DNA from: Skermanella sp. TT6
GTDB lineage: Bacteria; Pseudomonadota; Alphaproteobacteria; Azospirillales; Azospirillaceae
Reading direction: 5' to 3'
Assembly (NCBI RefSeq): GCF_016653635.2
Contig: NZ_CP067421.1
Coordinates: 310,001 to 374,000 of the forward strand
DNA length: 64,000 bases
The notes below the pieces were generated by a model that was not told the origin of the DNA, did no database searches, and saw nothing but the letters and a program-made list of their open reading frames with translations. Positions 17,101 to 25,129 of this stretch are shown here, in pieces (positions within the stretch are counted from its first letter, which is position 1; each line of letters begins with the position of its first letter). The translations under genes were made by a program, and so were the position numbers.

Positions 17101-18566
17101 AGCGCGGCCTGCAACGCATGGAACTGCGGCAGCGGCGTGGACAGGTCCGCTCGACCCTGCACACCCTCTTCCAGCGCGGCCGGGAGGCCGCTGCGGCGCG
17201 TCTGGTCGCCGAACGGCTGGACCAGGCGGCGGAGGCGCTGGAGCCCGTCTCGGCGCGTCTGGCGGACCTGGGCGAGCGCATCGGTGCGGCGGTGGAGCGC
17301 GGGGTGGCCGAGGTGAGGCAGCTGGCGTTGGACGAACGCAGCGGCGGGCCGGTTCCGAGATGGCCGAAAACAACCGGAGACGCTGGCGCGAAGAGGTGGG
17401 ATCGTCTACGAGAAGTTGTGCCCCGTATCCCGAAACACCACATTGACGACCTCAAGCGCTCCGTGTCGCTCACGCACCTGATCGGCCAGACGGTGCCGCT
17501 CGACCGGCACGGTAAGGCACTGTGCCCCTTCCACGAAGAGAGGACGCCGAGCTTCCATGTGAACGAGCGGAAAGGCACGTTCACCTGCTACGGCTGCGGC
17601 GCACACGGCGACGCGGTGGACTGGCTGCAGCAGGGGCGCGGCCTGTCGTTCAAGGATGCGGTCGGCTATCTCGAAGGCCGCGCAGGCATCGAGCTGCCGC
17701 CGCCAGTGATCGTTCCCCAGACCACAAAAGAGCCAAGCTGGGTGCCGGTGTTCCCGGTGCCGGACGGTGTGCCCTCGCTGTTCAAGGGCGGCGGCTGGAC
17801 GGCGGAGGTGTTCAATCCGAAGGCCGCTGAACTGGGCCGGGACCGGGTCAGCAAAGCCTACCGACCGGCGCATGTGGCTGAATACCGAGACAGCGCCGGG
17901 CAGCTGGCGGGCTACGTGCTGCGCGTCGAGCATGCGGACGGCGGCAAGTTCACGCCGCAGGTGACGTGGGCAGTACCGGCGGCGGAAAAGGACGCCGATC
18001 CGCTGGCGGCGGGCCGGTGGTGCCTGATCTCGATGGACGGGCCGCGGCCGCTCTACCATGCCGAGGCGCTGGCGCGGCACCCGGATCGGCCCGTCCTCGT
18101 CGTCATGGGCGAGAAGAAGGCCGACGCGCTGCAGAAGGTGCTGGGCGACGGCGCTGTGGTAGTCAGCTGGGCCGGGGGCGACAACGGCCGGTCGCTGGCC
18201 GACTGGTCGGTGCTGAAAGGCCGGGACGTCACGATCTGGCCGGATGCGGACCGGAGCGGCAAGGCGGCGGCGGTGGGCGAGAAGGATCGGGACGGCCGGC
18301 CGAAACCGGGCGTCTGCCATTATGCCGAGATGGCCGGAGCCGCGTCGGTGAAGGTGGTCGTGCCGCCATCGAAGGCTCCGAAAGGCTGGGACGCGGGCGA
18401 CATGATCACCGCCGGAGCGGACCGCCGGCTGATCGAAACCTTCGTGGCCGAGCGGGCAGTGGAGCCGCAGCGGGCGGCACGGGCGTTCGAGCGGCAGGAA
18501 CTGGAGGCGGCGGCGAAAGAGCCGCAAGCGCCGGAGAGAGAACAGGGCGTGGGGATAGGGCTTTAA
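14169..18566 (+). CDS. traA: MobF-type relaxase-helicase with C-terminal primase-like region
   Basis: 1465 residues. The TrwC-like relaxase domain is N-terminal: tandem Tyr in LARYYTRGM (37-38), metal histidines at about 187 and in DLHTHFTVMNAVF (220 and 222). A RecD-like helicase follows, with Walker A GAAGAGKSALLQP (~555-565), VVVVDELSLLG as Walker B, and THTAQGST near 880. From about 1095 comes a DnaG-type CHC2 zinc finger (CPFHEERTPSFHV, then GTFTCYGCGAHGDAVDWL), and from ~1305 a Toprim-like segment (LVVMGEKKADAL and VTIWPDADRSGKAA). One protein could therefore nick oriT, unwind the plasmid and supply primers. An AT-rich palindromic patch (15293-15369) lies in frame between relaxase and helicase. 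The primase part resembles DnaG features but its activity is untested. Confidence 0.92.
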   Translation: MLTYATIAAGKPSEMAPMSRHMLTQTIPKEVADLARYYTRGMEVKADEAVPRHDMHPLAARGLGIDPDRPVSLEQINALLAGRRADGEKITGKRYVPAREWTDEKTGEKKESIPIGSVDFCLTPDKSVSVAWAFGTPAEQAAIYQAHRDAAQDATRYVERHIAWARKGDGGKGGADPGHVGWISFDHFTSRPTLWIARDENGRQVTEAVPVQVAGDPDLHTHFTVMNAVFCENGRVGSLDLDRLDGFIKEAGALYQAHLATNLRGLGANVVLDQDTGSARLSAIPEHVRDHFSKKTLNGEEAARSFAAAQGLDWDELSPERRAGLLKAGVQGLPTGLDDETRAKLRKDDMADFAEWRRQTDELDWKHETVFTHDLNRSKSTGLDFGVSQDFASNDAEKWDRPSTRQRLDRAYVEALHWFEKEIDRRAVVSEHEARTAAARGLIASGIDDHRDIDRVMDAFRERGVRQYGEMTTLIFGQEAGKKARSVTTGLHERHEREFIKKARTAAADRSAALRPEQIDAAVAASGLDFTSDHGQAQLAAIHRLGEGGKLGVMVGAAGAGKSALLQPLVSAWRDQGDEVHGIALAWRQADDLIDAGIDKANTRAISVFLSAVDQGTVTLSEQSVVVVDELSLLGTRQGLELLRLQADHGFRLVMIGDERQAQAIEAGPVIDLFRKALGDEAIPEILTTIRQQTERERDIAGLFREGKAALALGMKREDGTAELVAGGYRETAERVAALVRERLEANAHNPAFSLTVSAPTNMDAHQLGMAIRETRRAMGQVGPDLVTVPAADRDGTPYDLALARGDKVRLFASTRADGERGSIGRNGSILTVRDASRRGVRLATAKGREGFVSWKTLAKDGRVRLAYGEVQTTHTAQGSTASEHIYAMPAGTKAVTGFSAYSSGTRHRQRSFMVISDGAERAEVKARRPLNDTRIIGEDDVWANAARNLSRQPVKATALDFLDKASGIERGAARAMQRGLQRMELRQRRGQVRSTLHTLFQRGREAAAARLVAERLDQAAEALEPVSARLADLGERIGAAVERGVAEVRQLALDERSGGPVPRWPKTTGDAGAKRWDRLREVVPRIPKHHIDDLKRSVSLTHLIGQTVPLDRHGKALCPFHEERTPSFHVNERKGTFTCYGCGAHGDAVDWLQQGRGLSFKDAVGYLEGRAGIELPPPVIVPQTTKEPSWVPVFPVPDGVPSLFKGGGWTAEVFNPKAAELGRDRVSKAYRPAHVAEYRDSAGQLAGYVLRVEHADGGKFTPQVTWAVPAAEKDADPLAAGRWCLISMDGPRPLYHAEALARHPDRPVLVVMGEKKADALQKVLGDGAVVVSWAGGDNGRSLADWSVLKGRDVTIWPDADRSGKAAAVGEKDRDGRPKPGVCHYAEMAGAASVKVVVPPSKAPKGWDAGDMITAGADRRLIETFVAERAVEPQRAARAFERQELEAAAKEPQAPEREQGVGIGL
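15293..15369. repeat. Two adjacent palindromes inside the relaxase gene
   Basis: The first hairpin has 11-bp arms AAACCGGTCGA (15293-15303) and TCGACCGGTTT (15306-15316) with a 2-base loop. The second has outer arms TGTCCCA (15328-15334) and TGGGACA (15363-15369) and inner arms TGCATC/GATGCA around AAAT. The patch is AT-rich against the GC-rich gene, yet keeps the reading frame, adding about 30 residues with unusual codons. It looks like an inserted palindromic unit. Confidence 0.7.
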
Positions 18567-18967
18567 CGTCGCACCATCATCGGACGCCGCTTGTATGCCT
18601 CCCGCCGTGCGACGCGGTTCGGCTCATAAGGATGATAAGGGGCCTCTTCCGTGACCGTTGCCGCCTTGGGTTTGCTGAACAGCGCCCGCCCTGCCCCGCC
18701 TACCATGGCCGCCAGCAGGTTCACGCCGATCACTGCCCCGATCAGCAGCCCCACTGCTTGCCAGAAGAACACGCCCGCCTGCGCGTTGCCGTTCACCTGC
18801 CAGTCGTAGAGGAAGACGCCGGAGAACACCATGCCGCCCAGTGCCAGTCCCCCCAGCACGAGGAACAGCCCGAACACTGCCACGCTGGCGAGCAGGGTGA
18901 ACACCGTGCCGATGGCAAGCGCCACCTGCATGACGATGAACCCGATCAGCCTACTAATTATCCGCAT
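18563..18967 (-). CDS. Small multi-pass membrane protein of the transfer operon
   Basis: 134 residues from ATG 18967, chosen for GGGAG 6 bp upstream; longer in-frame starts lie inside the transglycosylase gene. Three hydrophobic segments are visible (residues ~10-35, 40-62 and ~70-95, e.g. LLASVAVFGLFLVLGGLALGG), then a basic C-terminal tail (RVARREAYKRRPMMVRR). It is the last gene of the long tra/trb operon, tail to tail with the relaxase gene (stops overlap by 4 bp). I do not recognise the family; a transfer or entry-exclusion accessory role is possible. Confidence 0.75.
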   Translation of the reverse strand: MRIISRLIGFIVMQVALAIGTVFTLLASVAVFGLFLVLGGLALGGMVFSGVFLYDWQVNGNAQAGVFFWQAVGLLIGAVIGVNLLAAMVGGAGRALFSKPKAATVTEEAPYHPYEPNRVARREAYKRRPMMVRR

Positions 18968-19487
18968 GTTGAACTCCCGGCCAATGAACAGCCGCGCTTC
19001 CAAGATAAGGATTGTTCGCTTCTGTTTCCATTGGCGCAACATTCAATGCGGGCACCTGCCCGTAATATTTGGCGATGTACTTCGCCCCCCGGGTCAGGCT
19101 GCCGGTGTTGTAGGCCGACAGGGCCGCCTGCAACGCGCGCTGTCCCGGCCCGTGCAGCTTGACCGCCCGCGCGTAGCCTTCCGACAGGATCGCTGCCCCG
19201 GCGCGCAGGTTGGCGCAGGGTTCCAGCACCTGCTCGACGGTGAGACCGAGCGCGGGGAGGTTGACGCTGTTCACCTGAACAAGGCCCAAGTCCACCGTGC
19301 GCCCCTTCGCCATCCACTCATAAGCAATGCGGGCGGCTTCCTCCCTGGTCTTCGGCAGGACCGGCTGCACCTTGACGCCGTTGACGTTCAGCGCCAGCGG
19401 GTTGCCGCCGGACTCCACGCGGATGATCGCCTCCATCGTGGAGACGGCGACGTTCGGGGCGCATTCCAGCGCGAGTTCCGCCCACAT
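18954..19487 (-). CDS. VirB1/TrbN-like lytic transglycosylase
   Basis: 177 residues from ATG 19487. An SLT-type fold is indicated by IIRVESGGNPLALNVNG (catalytic Glu in the RVESGGNP motif), VDLGLVQVNSVNLPALGL, and LSAYNTGS. These are the standard Glu, GLxQxN and AYN motifs. It would cut peptidoglycan to make room for the conjugation channel. No obvious signal peptide is seen in this start, so export is uncertain. It overlaps the next gene by 14 bp and touches the preceding stop (TGATG). Confidence 0.87.
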   Translation of the reverse strand: MWAELALECAPNVAVSTMEAIIRVESGGNPLALNVNGVKVQPVLPKTREEAARIAYEWMAKGRTVDLGLVQVNSVNLPALGLTVEQVLEPCANLRAGAAILSEGYARAVKLHGPGQRALQAALSAYNTGSLTRGAKYIAKYYGQVPALNVAPMETEANNPYLGSAAVHWPGVQHADN

Positions 19488-19960
19488 CAGAGGCCAAGCC
19501 CCTCCTCGTGACCGCGCTCCCACTCGCGCTGCTGCTCAATGTTGTGCTCCATCATCACGTAGTATCCCGCGTTGCGGGCGTCTTCCGGCGTGACGAAGGT
19601 CTCGCTGCTCCAGCCAGTCTCGCTCGATCCGCCGAGCAGCGACGTCTCCACGGCGTAGTGATAGCCGTCCCCGTCCTGACCGACATTCACCCGTGTCTCG
19701 GTGCGTCCGTCATCCTGCATATGCCAGTCGCCCAGCTCGACGATCCGCATGGGGTCGTCGAGATCGTCTTCCAGCCCGATCTGCTCCCACTCGGCCAGCG
19801 TCATGCCGGACTGGATGAACTCGCGGTCCTCCACCGACAATTCCGGCATCACGTCCTGGATGAGCCCGCCCTGCTGCCAGCGCTCAAGCTGCTCCTGGGT
19901 AACCGGAATGTCGCGGGTGCGGGTGATGCCGGAGGCGAGGCTGGTGCGCGTGATGTCCAC
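19487..19960 (-). CDS. Conserved-looking acidic protein of the transfer operon
   Basis: 157 residues from GTG 19960. It is acidic, soluble-looking and rich in Glu/Asp (SVEDREFIQSGMTLAEWEQI, then GLEDDLDDPMRIVELGDWHM), without a signal peptide or membrane segment. The C-terminus reads NAGYYVMMEHNIEQQREWER. Its stop overlaps the transglycosylase start, and its start follows the 54-residue gene upstream by 1 bp. Function unknown; location suggests a mating-pair or DNA-processing accessory protein. Confidence 0.72.
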   Translation of the reverse strand: MDITRTSLASGITRTRDIPVTQEQLERWQQGGLIQDVMPELSVEDREFIQSGMTLAEWEQIGLEDDLDDPMRIVELGDWHMQDDGRTETRVNVGQDGDGYHYAVETSLLGGSSETGWSSETFVTPEDARNAGYYVMMEHNIEQQREWERGHEEGLGL

Positions 19961-19961
19961 A

Positions 19962-20126
19962 TCATTTCTCCTCGGCCGTGGCGGTGAGTTCGGGGGCCGG
20001 GCCGAGCGCCTTCAGTGCCCACAGCACTTCAAGGGCGGATCGGTCGGAGTCCATGATGGCCTGATAGCGCTCGTGCCACTCGCGCAGGGCAGCGGCATGA
20101 TCGGGCGTCTGAAGCGTGTCTTGCAT
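19962..20126 (-). CDS. 54-residue helical protein of the transfer operon
   Basis: An ATG at 20126 opens a frame encoding MQDTLQTPDHAAALREWHER, then YQAIMDSDRSALEVLWALKA, ending in ATAEEK. It fits exactly between traF (stop 4 bp upstream) and the next gene (1 bp downstream), as expected of an operon with tight spacing. The sequence is helical and soluble. No family is recognised. Confidence 0.65.
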   Translation of the reverse strand: MQDTLQTPDHAAALREWHERYQAIMDSDRSALEVLWALKALGPAPELTATAEEK

Positions 20127-20129
20127 GGC

Positions 20130-20648
20130 TTAGGGTTCCCATATCAGCAGAGGACGGGCGGCGCCCTGCACCACGGCGAGCGGCAGCGGCCCGAAGTACC
20201 GGCTGTCGAAGCTGCGACGGTCGCGGGTGGCGAGGATCCAGAGGGTGCCGGGCTGGACCACGTACCGGCCGGGGGGTACGGCGGTGATGGGGCAGCCCGC
20301 CGTGTCGGTCACCAGCGAGGCGCTGCCGTGCACGGGGCGGCCGTTGACGGCCAGGCCTGACGGCGTGACGGTGACGGTGTCGCCTTCCAGCGCTAGCACG
20401 GTCTTCAGCAGCGGCTCAGCATCGCCGGAACAGGTGCCGCTGCCGACATACCCCCGGCTCCTTGCCATGGTGGCCACAGCATTCGGCAGGCAGACCGTGA
20501 CGGCATCGCCGGTCCTGAACGAGGGCGTGGTATCCACCCACCAGAACCCCAGCGGCATGGACGCCGAAACATTCAGTCGAAGGTGGTCCTGCGCCGCCAG
20601 CATGACGGCAGCGGCAGCGAGGGCCGAAAGGGCAAGACCGCATTTCAA
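20130..20648 (-). CDS. traF: TraF-like conjugative transfer signal peptidase (S26 family)
   Basis: 172 residues. The start is a TTG at 20648 with a strong GGAGG just upstream, overlapping the traG end by 4 bp; no ATG fits as well. One N-terminal membrane segment (LALSALAAAAVMLAA) precedes the catalytic region: Ser30 in SMPLGFWW and Lys81 in LLKTVLALEGDTV, as in S26 peptidases. The C-terminal box SRYFGPLPL is also typical. In IncP plasmids TraF matures and cyclises the TrbC pilin; the TrbC gene here lies in the same operon. Confidence 0.9.
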   Translation of the reverse strand: MKCGLALSALAAAAVMLAAQDHLRLNVSASMPLGFWWVDTTPSFRTGDAVTVCLPNAVATMARSRGYVGSGTCSGDAEPLLKTVLALEGDTVTVTPSGLAVNGRPVHGSASLVTDTAGCPITAVPPGRYVVQPGTLWILATRDRRSFDSRYFGPLPLAVVQGAARPLLIWEP

Positions 20649-22465
20649 GGGTTTCCTCCTGTGGCCGCCGGGATCGACACCCGACGCACGAACTCGGGAT
20701 CGCGGAAGAACAGGCTCTGGACCGCCAGCACCGGCGGATGACCGGCGGCGAACACCAGCACGTGACCGGCCTCGACGATCCGGCCCGCGCCGTCCTTCCG
20801 CGGTGCTTTCAGCCGCATCACCTCGTCGGGCGTGATCAGCGGGCGGGACACGGTGCGGAAGCTGCGGGTGGTGTTCTTCTTCATCGAGCCGGGCGCGCCG
20901 CTCTCGGTCACGTCCTCGACCACCACCGTCGCATTGCCGCTCAGGTCCGACAGCCATTCGGCGGTCCGGTAGTTCGTCGGCGCGTAGGCCGCCTTGATGT
21001 GGCAGTGGCTAGTGATCGTCTCGTTCGGACCGTATTCGGCAATGATCTGCTCGCGGTCCTGCACCAGCAGATACGCCTTGATGCCGTAACCCGCCGACTT
21101 CGACAGGGCTTCCTGCACGGCCTCCATGCGGCGGAGTGACGCGAACTCGTCGATCAGCACCAGCAGCCGGTGGCGGTGCGGGGCGACCGGCTGGCCATTC
21201 TCAAAGCGCATGTCGGCGGAGAGCAGGCGGCCGAACATCATGGTCAGGAACAGCCGCACCAGCGGGCGCAGGCGCAGCTTGTCCTCGCCGCGCGTGACGA
21301 TGTAGAGCGTCACCGGATCGGGGCCGTTCATCAACTCGTCCAGCCGAAAATCCGACCGGCTGGTGTTGCGCGCCACGATGGGATCGCGGAACAGGCGCAG
21401 CATCAGCGACGCGGTAGAGTGGATGCCCGACCGTTCGCGTACGTCCTTGTTCATCATGTCCTGCCCGACGGCGGCGATCTGCGGGTGCGGCTGGCTGCCC
21501 AGATGCCGGTTCGTCCGCATCGCCTCGTAGAGCTGGTCGCGGCCGCGCTGGGGATCGTTCAGGGCGTGCAGGACATCGGCAAGGCTGGCGGTTTGGCCGC
21601 TGGCCCGGCGCTCGTAGCAGACATGCAGCGCCACTCCGTTCAGCGTCACGGCGGCGCTGGGCTTCCAGTGATCGAACAGTCCGGTCCCTTCCGGATCGAC
21701 CACCATCTCCATCACGTTGGCGATGTCGCGCGTCTCGTACTCGGTGCTAAGCCGCACCTCGCCGAGGAAGTTAAAGGCGACCGTGCGATCCGCCGTACCG
21801 GGCTCCCAGCGCAGCACGCGGTTGCCGCCCTCGGTGCCGCGCCATCCAGCGGTCGCCTCGAAGATTTCGCCCTTCTCGTCGTAGACCACGGCGGAGTGCG
21901 GCCAGGTAGTCAGGGTGGGAATGACCAGCCCGACCAGCTTGCCGGAGCGAATTGGCCCCAGCGCCAGCACATGCTCCGGCCCGTTATGGCGGAGGTAGTG
22001 CAGCGTGCCGTCCCGCGCCTCCCATGCGCCGCAATAGACGCCCGCGCCGCGCTGGTCCTTCTCCGGCAGCAGCCCGGCATGGCGCAGGTCGGCGTCGGTG
22101 CCGAAGCGGGCGGTGCCGTGCACGTCCTCGTGGCGCTTCGGCTTGCGGCGGCTCGACTGGCTGACGCCGCCGAGCAGCACCAGAGTGGCCAGCGCGCCGC
22201 CGCCGTACAGACCGAGATCGAGCCAGGCGAAGGTTTGGGGCGCGGCAGTCTCGAACTGTTGTCGCCACTGCCACCAGCGCCACGGCGGATACAGGTTCGC
22301 CACGACGGGCGGCCCCAGCGCCGGGTGATAGGACAGGTGCCACGCGACGAACTGCGTGGCGGCGACGTTGACGCCGAGCGCCACGCCGGTCAGCCCCCCC
22401 AGCGCGATCAGCGCCCGGCGCCTGGCCTGTCCCCAAACTGGGGCAGAGGCGAGGCTACTGACCAT
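20645..22465 (-). CDS. traG: TraG/VirD4-family type IV coupling protein
   Basis: 606 residues from ATG 22465 (overlapping the trbI end by 11 bp). Two N-terminal membrane segments (ALIALGGLTGVALGVNVAA; LGLYGGGALATLVLLGGV) precede the ATPase domain: Walker A ALGPIRSGKLVGLVIPTL, Walker B LLVLIDEFASLRRM, and VQDREQIIAEYG. It links the relaxosome to the channel and powers DNA entry into the secretion system. The first gene product of the DNA-handling half of the operon, followed directly by traF as in IncP plasmids. Confidence 0.94.
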   Translation of the reverse strand: MVSSLASAPVWGQARRRALIALGGLTGVALGVNVAATQFVAWHLSYHPALGPPVVANLYPPWRWWQWRQQFETAAPQTFAWLDLGLYGGGALATLVLLGGVSQSSRRKPKRHEDVHGTARFGTDADLRHAGLLPEKDQRGAGVYCGAWEARDGTLHYLRHNGPEHVLALGPIRSGKLVGLVIPTLTTWPHSAVVYDEKGEIFEATAGWRGTEGGNRVLRWEPGTADRTVAFNFLGEVRLSTEYETRDIANVMEMVVDPEGTGLFDHWKPSAAVTLNGVALHVCYERRASGQTASLADVLHALNDPQRGRDQLYEAMRTNRHLGSQPHPQIAAVGQDMMNKDVRERSGIHSTASLMLRLFRDPIVARNTSRSDFRLDELMNGPDPVTLYIVTRGEDKLRLRPLVRLFLTMMFGRLLSADMRFENGQPVAPHRHRLLVLIDEFASLRRMEAVQEALSKSAGYGIKAYLLVQDREQIIAEYGPNETITSHCHIKAAYAPTNYRTAEWLSDLSGNATVVVEDVTESGAPGSMKKNTTRSFRTVSRPLITPDEVMRLKAPRKDGAGRIVEAGHVLVFAAGHPPVLAVQSLFFRDPEFVRRVSIPAATGGNP

Positions 22466-23696
22466 AGCGCACCGCCATGCGTGACTGGCCGGGAACGGTC
22501 GAGGGCGACCACGGCCTTGCAAAGGCGATATCCTTCGTGATCATGATCGTGAAGGGATAGCCGTTGCGGATGCGGTTGGTCGGCGGGATGTCAAGCCCGC
22601 GGCGGGCGAACTCCTGCCCGAGCTGGCCAAGCTGCTGGCCCATGGACGAAGCCACCGTCTGGCCGGGGCTGTAGTTCTCCCCCTGGCTGGCCTGCGGCTG
22701 CGACAGCTGGGTGCCGGCGGAGAACAGCGACAGCAGGATCGCGTTGCCGAAAATCTGCAGGTAATGGTGATCCGTCTGGTCCTGGAACCCGGCGTAGCCT
22801 TCCTGATCCGACCCGGGCATGCGGCCGAGGTCGAGGCTCTCCGAGCCGGGAGCCGGGTAGATGACGCGCTGCCAGCCGACCACCACGCGGTTCTGACCAT
22901 AGGCCACCGCGTTGTCATAGACGCCGACCAGCGTGGAGCCTTGCGGGATCAGGATGTGCATGCCCGTGGCATGGTCGTAGACGTTCTGCGACACGACGGC
23001 CTTGATGATGCCCGGACCTTCCGAGTTCAGGCCGGAGACCATGCGCCCGGAGATGATATCGCCCGCCTTCAGCTCGTAGGCGCTGATCGGCGCCGTCACG
23101 GTGTAGGGCGAATAGTCGGTGTCGGGCGAGGCTCCGTTAGCGGACAGGAACGATTGCTGGTGCTGGGCGACCGTCTGCGGCGTCTCGCCCCCCTGCCCTA
23201 TCCCCGGCACGGAAGGCATCGCGGGCGGCGACGCGAAGCCGCTGCCGCCCTGCCCGGCCGCAGCCTGCTCCACGGCGGACGGGCCGGAGAGCGCCGCGAC
23301 CAGGGCGTCACGCCGGCGTTTCTGCGTCTCGGCCAGCTGCTGGTAGTAGTCCTGCCACGCGCGCCGTCGCGCCTCGATCGCCATCTCGGTCATGTCGGGA
23401 TCGACCGGCCCGGTGGGCTGCGGCGCGCGCAGTGGAACAGCCTCTACCGATTGGGCCGGCGGCACGTAGGCGATCGACTCGCCGTCCGGCGCGCGGGCCA
23501 GCACGTCGTCGGCGCTGGACGGGAACTGCACGGGCGGCACGATCTCCTCCGGGTGCGGCTCCTCGTTCGCCTGTAGGATGGTGTAGGCGGCCACCGACAC
23601 GATCAGCGCCGCCGCACCGCCGCCGAGCATTGCGGGCAGGCGGTTCAGCCGGCGCACACCGCGGGCGGCGGGCTTCAGAGTGGCAGGCCCGGTCAC
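22455..23696 (-). CDS. trbI: TrbI/VirB10-family channel protein
   Basis: 413 residues from GTG 23696, which overlaps the trbH stop as GTGA. A single membrane segment (MLGGGAAALIVSVAAYTIL, ~23-42) is followed by a Pro/Gln-rich periplasmic linker (~50-200) and the C-terminal VirB10 beta-barrel domain (LKAGDIISGRMVSGLNSEGP, IPQGSTLVGVYDN, GRMPGSDQEGYAGFQDQTDH). VirB10 proteins span both membranes and gate the outer channel. Gene order trbG-trbH-trbI agrees. Confidence 0.93.
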   Translation of the reverse strand: MTGPATLKPAARGVRRLNRLPAMLGGGAAALIVSVAAYTILQANEEPHPEEIVPPVQFPSSADDVLARAPDGESIAYVPPAQSVEAVPLRAPQPTGPVDPDMTEMAIEARRRAWQDYYQQLAETQKRRRDALVAALSGPSAVEQAAAGQGGSGFASPPAMPSVPGIGQGGETPQTVAQHQQSFLSANGASPDTDYSPYTVTAPISAYELKAGDIISGRMVSGLNSEGPGIIKAVVSQNVYDHATGMHILIPQGSTLVGVYDNAVAYGQNRVVVGWQRVIYPAPGSESLDLGRMPGSDQEGYAGFQDQTDHHYLQIFGNAILLSLFSAGTQLSQPQASQGENYSPGQTVASSMGQQLGQLGQEFARRGLDIPPTNRIRNGYPFTIMITKDIAFARPWSPSTVPGQSRMAVRYGQ

Positions 23697-24109
23697 GGCT
23701 CGACACTCAGCACGGTGAAGGGATAGCCGAATTCCAGCCGGCCATTGGGGCGGCGGCGGACGACGGTGGAGACCTCCTGCTCGTCGATCATCATGCGCAC
23801 CAGCACGTCGCGCCCGTAGGGGCCGACCTCGTAGCGCACCTGCTGGACGTTGGGACCGGTGCGATTCACGAGCTGATAGCCCTGGTCGTAGAGCGCGTCG
23901 TGGAGAGCTTTCGACAAGGCGGTCTGGCGGTTCGGCGCGACGAGATGGACGGGGCGGGCGTAGTCCAGCCCGCTGAGTAGGCTCTCCTTCATCAGCCAGG
24001 ACACATAGGTGACCTCGTTGGCGGGCAGCTCGCCGCTCTCGCTCTTCAGCGGCGACGTGGCGCAGGCAGAAAGCAGGACGGCGCAGACGCAAAAGGCAGG
24101 AAAACGCAT
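23693..24109 (-). CDS. trbH: TrbH-like lipoprotein (VirB7 role)
   Basis: 138 residues. A lipoprotein signal with lipobox LLSAC is at the start (MRFPAFCVCAVLLSAC), so it should be anchored in the outer membrane. The rest has no strong family motif (LHDALYDQGYQLVNRTGP; VEVGPYGRD-like text). The position between trbG and trbI and the size identify it as TrbH, which supports the outer-membrane complex. Stop overlaps trbI start by 4 bp. Confidence 0.83.
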   Translation of the reverse strand: MRFPAFCVCAVLLSACATSPLKSESGELPANEVTYVSWLMKESLLSGLDYARPVHLVAPNRQTALSKALHDALYDQGYQLVNRTGPNVQQVRYEVGPYGRDVLVRMMIDEQEVSTVVRRRPNGRLEFGYPFTVLSVEP

Positions 24110-24111
24110 GT

Positions 24112-25125
24112 TCAGCCTCCGATGGCTTTGACAGTGACGATCCGCTGGCCGGAGCCGATGCCGTCGACCAGCTCGAAATGCGTCAGCAGGCCGTCCACCA
24201 CGAAGCGGTGGTTGACGAAGCGCATGTTGACCATCTGGCGGGTGGGATCGCTGAACCAGGAGCCCTCCTCCACCACCGCCAGCAGGGCGGGGAGGTTGTG
24301 CGAGCCGATGTCGGCGGGCAGCTCGACGCAGGTCTTCTGGCCGACCGGGGTGGAGACGGCGAACACCTGCACCGGCCGGAACGGCGCTTCGCCGCTGATC
24401 CGGTAGCTTGCTGGCGGCGTGGTCGGCGGCTGGTCGCACGGGCTGACGGGAGCCTGCGGCTGCCCGGCGACATACTCGGCCCAGGATTTGCGGGTCTTGT
24501 CGGCGGGGTAATCGAACGCGACCAGCGGCATGTAGTCGCGTTCGCGCGAGGTAAGCTGGAGGGAATAGGTCCGGCGATCGGTCTGCACGATCATGTTGGT
24601 GGTCAGACCGACGTCGGACGGCTTGACGATGATATGCGTGGTCTGGCTGCCGTTCGCCCCGCTGCGGCCCGGCTCCGCCGTCCAGCGGTGATCGGCGAGG
24701 AAAGGCGGCGAGGTGACGGTCTCCCCGGCCTCCAGCGCGATGTCACAGACATGCAGCGGGGCGCACACGATGACCGGCTCACCCTGCCCGTACTGGAAAT
24801 AGACGACGCCGTCGGCACCCAGGCTGGGAGTGGCCGACTGGCGGCGCCAGCGCCCCGCCTGCCGGATGCCTTCGCGCTCCTTCCGGGTGATCGGCTTCTC
24901 CGGCGACAGCACCGGCACCCGCGGCGGCGGCTGGCGCGGGACCTGCAGCACCGGGATCTGGTCCGGTGGCAAGCTGCGCGGATCGCCGTCCCTCACCGGC
25001 GGCAGCGGGAAAGCCGGGAACGCCGAACCCCCGGAGTAGGACGGCTGGAGAGGGGGGATGTCCTGGGCGAGCGCTCCCGATGACAGGAGAAGGCCCAACC
25101 CCGCCACGAGGAGCAGCGATCGCAT
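24112..25125 (-). CDS. trbG: TrbG/VirB9-family outer membrane complex protein
   Basis: 337 residues with a cleavable signal (MRSLLLVAGLGLLLSSGALA). A Pro-rich segment (~22-75) precedes the VirB9 N-terminal region (GVVYFQYGQGEPVIVCAPLH) and the C-terminal beta domain (PVQVFAVSTPVGQKTCVELP; RFVNHRFVVDGLLTHFELV). VirB9 proteins with VirB7 and VirB10 build the core complex. It is longer than many TrbG proteins because of an insertion with two Cys residues around SPCDQPP. Confidence 0.92.
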   Translation of the reverse strand: MRSLLLVAGLGLLLSSGALAQDIPPLQPSYSGGSAFPAFPLPPVRDGDPRSLPPDQIPVLQVPRQPPPRVPVLSPEKPITRKEREGIRQAGRWRRQSATPSLGADGVVYFQYGQGEPVIVCAPLHVCDIALEAGETVTSPPFLADHRWTAEPGRSGANGSQTTHIIVKPSDVGLTTNMIVQTDRRTYSLQLTSRERDYMPLVAFDYPADKTRKSWAEYVAGQPQAPVSPCDQPPTTPPASYRISGEAPFRPVQVFAVSTPVGQKTCVELPADIGSHNLPALLAVVEEGSWFSDPTRQMVNMRFVNHRFVVDGLLTHFELVDGIGSGQRIVTVKAIGG

Positions 25126-25129
25126 GGCG

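Noticed and set aside
17406-18527. 373-codon minus-strand frame inside the relaxase gene
   Set aside because: The opposite strand encodes the CHC2 and Toprim-like parts of the relaxase. The shadow text has no motifs.
20130-20957. Longer TraF starting upstream within traG
   Set aside because: The extra N-terminal part lies in the traG gene in another frame and has no signal features; a TTG with a strong ribosome site fits the S26 family start better.
21170-22540. 456-codon plus-strand frame opposite traG
   Set aside because: Antisense shadow; traG motifs on the minus strand are unambiguous.
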